Positions 61,324 through 64,000 of a stretch of DNA of 64,000 bases are shown piece after piece; position 1 is the first letter of the stretch; every line of letters begins with the position of its first letter. Source of the stretch: Styela clava (Eukaryota; Chordata; Ascidiacea; Stolidobranchia; Styelidae); contig NC_135250.1 in the NCBI RefSeq assembly GCF_964204865.1, positions 8,742,001-8,806,000 of the forward strand, in the 5' to 3' direction. The notes under the pieces are model-generated. The model made no database searches. It worked only from the letters and a program-made list of their open reading frames with translations, and was not told where the DNA came from. The position numbers and the translations under genes are program-made.

Positions 61324-61398
61324 CACAACGTTGTCGCTCTGAAGTTGTTGATAGACTGATGTTATAGATGAGTCCACTTTGATTCCATATTTTTCAAG
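61324..61398 (-). CDS. Candidate short exon (unknown protein)
   Basis: Minus strand: acceptor ttatttgatag, then 75 nt open in phase 0 (LEKYGIKVDSSITSVYQQLQ and SDNVV), then donor gtaagc. The next exon-like segment downstream (61262-61214) has an in-frame stop, so this copy is probably dead. No family recognised. Confidence 0.35.
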
Positions 61399-62083
61399 CT
61401 ATCAAATAAATTAATATTTTCTAATAATTCCCTTAAAAATATCTACATATATATTTATTGTAAAAGTCGCGAACCAAAATGATTATGACAGAAATTTACA
61501 AGTCATTTATTGGTATACAGGCTACTTAGTGGGACTTCTGCCATTTTTTAGATTAAACAATGCTCTTTAAATTTGATTTCATGTTTTTGGGGTAGAAAAC
61601 AAAGATTCGCAAACGAATGTTGAGCCAGAACATTGACAATATCCTAATCGCAGCTCGTTTGACCTTGGAGTACTTTTCCATCGGCATGCTTTACCATAGT
61701 TCACAGCCTAATGGCCCGTTCTCTTGAAGCGCATTTCAGTTGGTCTTCCTCATAAGATTGCAGCCTCATCTTAGACTAGAGGAAATTTCAAACAAACCCT
61801 CGCAAGAGCCGCCGGTTGGCCACTCTTGATCTAGCGCTTCCCTCGTTTAGTCAGTACCTTTCTTCGATTGAATTACCTTTCCATCTGTTTTTTTTCTTCT
61901 CAACCAACGCCACCTTTGCGTCTTGGACATTTTTTTCTTTTTATACGCGTTCCCCCAATCCCTATTCTCGTCGTTTGTGCATTTTCAGGACGCCACCCCC
62001 ATATTTAAATTGGCTGAGAGGAATAGGATAGGCTATACGCCAAAGATATTGCAAAAACACAATTAGTAGAAAATTATGAATAC

Positions 62084-62401
62084 ATGGGTTATAATAAATC
62101 TAGTATGAATGGTAGAAATGAGTATCGAATTAACCCACCACGACAGAATCCAGGTTCCTCTTCGCTTCTAGAATTTCGTCTAGGAAACTCATTTTCATTT
62201 GCCGTTTCTCAATCTATTAAAATATATTCACGAATTATTTTTATCAAAGATGGTATCACAGTGAATTGGAATAAAACCGACTTACCATGTTGGACTTTTG
62301 AAACCATTTTTCTTGATTTCCTCTATTTTTGGCTTTTTAAAAGCCGATTTTGCTTTTTATCCTCATCGCTCGCGTCTGCAACCCGTTATCTACAGATGTG
62401 A
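62084..62401 (+). other. Reiterated open frame, copy 2 (coding status unknown)
   Basis: 105 codons, closely similar to 60025-60336. Several of the differences fall in the third base of this frame (for example CGAATA/CGAATT, CCG/CCA, GCA/GCC, CAG/CAA, ATT/ATC), others change residues (L to R, K to N). No domain recognised. Confidence 0.35.
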
Positions 62402-62989
62402 AGTCAGGTAGACACTTTCTAGTCTAGGCCACTTCTGGCATGAGGTGTGTATTGTTGCCAGTGGTAACCGGATTTGAGTAATAACTAGCCTGATATAAAC
62501 TGCGACACTTAAACAGTATAACGTTTGTAACTACCCACAAATAATCAAGACTTTTCCGTTTGATCAAGGCGTAGAATGTTCCTAAAAACACCTGGCATGT
62601 TTACCAATACATAATCTACTAAATAGCAGTCAAATAAGCACATTACTTTTCAGATATTGACGATTTGTTATTACTTTCACTGGCTGACCTATAGTTTATA
62701 TTTATGGTGGTCTCATGTTGTTTTGATCTAACGCTGTCATTTTGTTTGTTATCCCCATGATCAGCCTTGGAACATTTTAAATATTCCTTCTTAAATTTTC
62801 TTAAGTCTCTTCTCCTTTGACTTCTCGAAAGCCGTTTTTGCTATTCATCACCTGCGTCTGCAACAGGTTTGCAGCACGCAAGTCCCATATTCTCCGCCAG
62901 TGAAAACAGATAAGAACTTGGAATCCAAGTCACTTCTGGACCTATTTTACTACTTAAGTTGAAATCACTTTAGTAGTTTCATGTTGTTT

Positions 62990-63190
62990 TTATCTAACGC
63001 TGTCATTTCGTTTGTTATCCCCATGATCAGCATTGGAACATTTTAAATATTCCTTCTTGAATTTTCTTAAGTCTCTTCTCCTTTGACTTCTCGAAATCCG
63101 ATTTTGGGATTCATCACCTGCGTCTGCAACAGGTTTGCAGCACGCAAGTCCCATATTTAAATTGGCTGAGAGGAATAGGATATACGTCAA
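62990..63190 (-). pseudogene. Basic-peptide module of the array, open copy
   Basis: Minus-strand frame of 66 codons containing ADAGDESQNRISRSQRRRD and LRKFKKEYLKCSNAD. Three relatives (about 59410-59280, 60785-60640 and 62860-62740) carry a stop at the codon after AGDE/AGAE where this copy has Ser. A related module ADASDEDKKQNRLLKSQK ends in a stop at 60320-60265, 62385-62330 and 63570-63515. This suggests a short C-terminal exon repeated many times, or decay. Confidence 0.4.
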
Positions 63191-63251
63191 CGTTATTGCA
63201 AAAACACTATTAGTAGAAAATTATGAATAAATAGGTTATAATAAATCTAGT

Positions 63252-63449
63252 ATGGATGGTAGAACCGTAGTGGTATATATTTACGGTAGAACTGAGTATC
63301 GAATAAACCCACCACGACAGAGTCCAGGTTCCTCTTCGCTTCTAGAATTTCTTCAAGGAGAGTCATTTTCATTTGCGGTTTCTCAATCTATTAAAATATA
63401 TTCACGAATTATTTTTTTTAAAGATGGTACCACAGTGATTTGGAATTAA
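63252..63449 (+). pseudogene. Reiterated open frame, copy 3 (shortened)
   Basis: 65 codons; matches the other two copies from EYRINPPRQ onward but has a different start region and ends early at VIWN because of a change near 63447. Most likely a decayed copy if the family codes for anything. Confidence 0.35.
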
Positions 63450-64000
63450 ACCGACTTACCATGTTGGACTTTTGAAACCATTTTTTTAAATTTACCTTGA
63501 TTTCCTCTATTTTTGGCTTTTTAAAAGCCGATTTTGCTTTTTATCCTCATCGCTCGCGTCTGCAACCAGTTATCTAGAGATGTGAAGTCAGGTAGAAACT
63601 CTCTAGTCTAGGCCACTCCTGGCATGATGTGTGTATTGTTGCCAGTGGTGACCGGATTTGAGTAATAACTAGTCTGGTATAAACTGCGACACTTAAACGG
63701 TATAACGTTTGTAACTACCCACAAACAATCAGGACTTTTCTGTTTGATCAAGACGTAGAATGTTTCTAAAAACATCTGGCATGTTTACCAATACATAATC
63801 TACTAATAGCAGTCAAATAAGCACATTACTTTATCAGATATTGACGATTTGTTATTACTTTCACTGGCTGGCCTATTGTTTATATTTATAATGCCTGTAA
63901 ATTAAACGCACAAACTAGAACTTAAGTTGAAATCACTTTAGTGGTCTCATGTTGTTTTGATCTAACGCTGTAATTTTGTTTGTTATTCCCATGATCAGCC

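Larger units (their letters stand above)
56000..64000. repeat. Array of reiterated, diverged cassettes (continues past the window)
   Basis: Several modules recur in shuffled order. 'gatattgacgatttgt' with a following ctggcctattgttt occurs near 56024, 57002, 59141, 60520, 62650 and 63834. 'cctgcgtctgcaacaggttt' with gcagcacgcaagtcc is near 56080, 59396, 60774, 62851 and 63117. 'actgttgctagtggtaaccg' is near 56175, 57200, 62450 and 63630. 'aatgagtatcgaataaaccc' is near 60058, 62117 and 63290. 'agaggaaatttcaaacaaacc' is at 59763 and 61780. Unit spacing ranges from about 1.1 to 2.8 kb. Pieces are gene-like but most carry stops. Confidence 0.8.

Noticed and set aside
1-64000. CRISPR arrays, rRNA genes, bacterial operons
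   Set aside because: Looked for and not seen; the sequence is animal nuclear DNA.

Overview
This is a window of AT-rich animal nuclear DNA. Genes are broken into short exons with GT/AG introns of about 50 bp to 3 kb, and the introns and spacers are full of hAT-type elements with 8-bp target duplications, tRNA-derived SINEs and fold-back elements. The proteins are metazoan (FBXL4, the cohesin loader MAU2, a scavenger-receptor cysteine-rich membrane protein, an SLC44/CTL transporter). The small introns, the divergence from vertebrate orthologues and an AG directly before a start codon (possible spliced-leader site) make a tunicate my best guess, but the sequence alone does not prove it.

Layout. 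1-1349: right part of a hAT-like element. 1611-7490 (+): FBXL4, 5' exons outside the window. 7491-12126: spacer with a fold-back element. 12127-27483 (+): MAU2 in 15 exons, 966 codons, with a long Gln/Asn/Ser-rich C-terminal extension; its introns carry a nested 1.59-kb hAT element, several MITEs and two SINE copies. 30394-31275 (-): single-exon coiled-coil protein. 34315-35966 (-): four-exon type II membrane protein with a cytoplasmic tail holding three Y-x-N motifs, a glycosylated stalk and one SRCR domain. 37451-46623 (+): 14-exon SLC44/CTL-like transporter whose reading frame runs on into about 670 residues of Lys-, Gly- and Met-rich tail. 47898-50854 (+): degenerate or truncated AMP-dependent ligase (4CL/acyl-CoA synthetase type). 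51055-56000: no supported gene. 56000-64000: mosaic of reiterated, mostly decayed 1-3 kb cassettes with gene-like pieces.

The genes do not form an operon or a single pathway. FBXL4 (SCF ubiquitin ligase subunit) and MAU2 (cohesin loading with NIPBL) are conserved housekeeping genes. The SRCR gene and the CTL gene lie head to head 1.48 kb apart and both code for membrane proteins. The most unusual items are the CTL transporter with its giant polybasic repeat tail, the SRCR receptor with a duplicated stalk segment that also duplicates a splice acceptor, the MAU2 extension, and the decayed cassette array at the right end. All exon structures were assembled by hand from splice signals, phase and family similarity; the main four multi-exon models keep one open frame across every junction.
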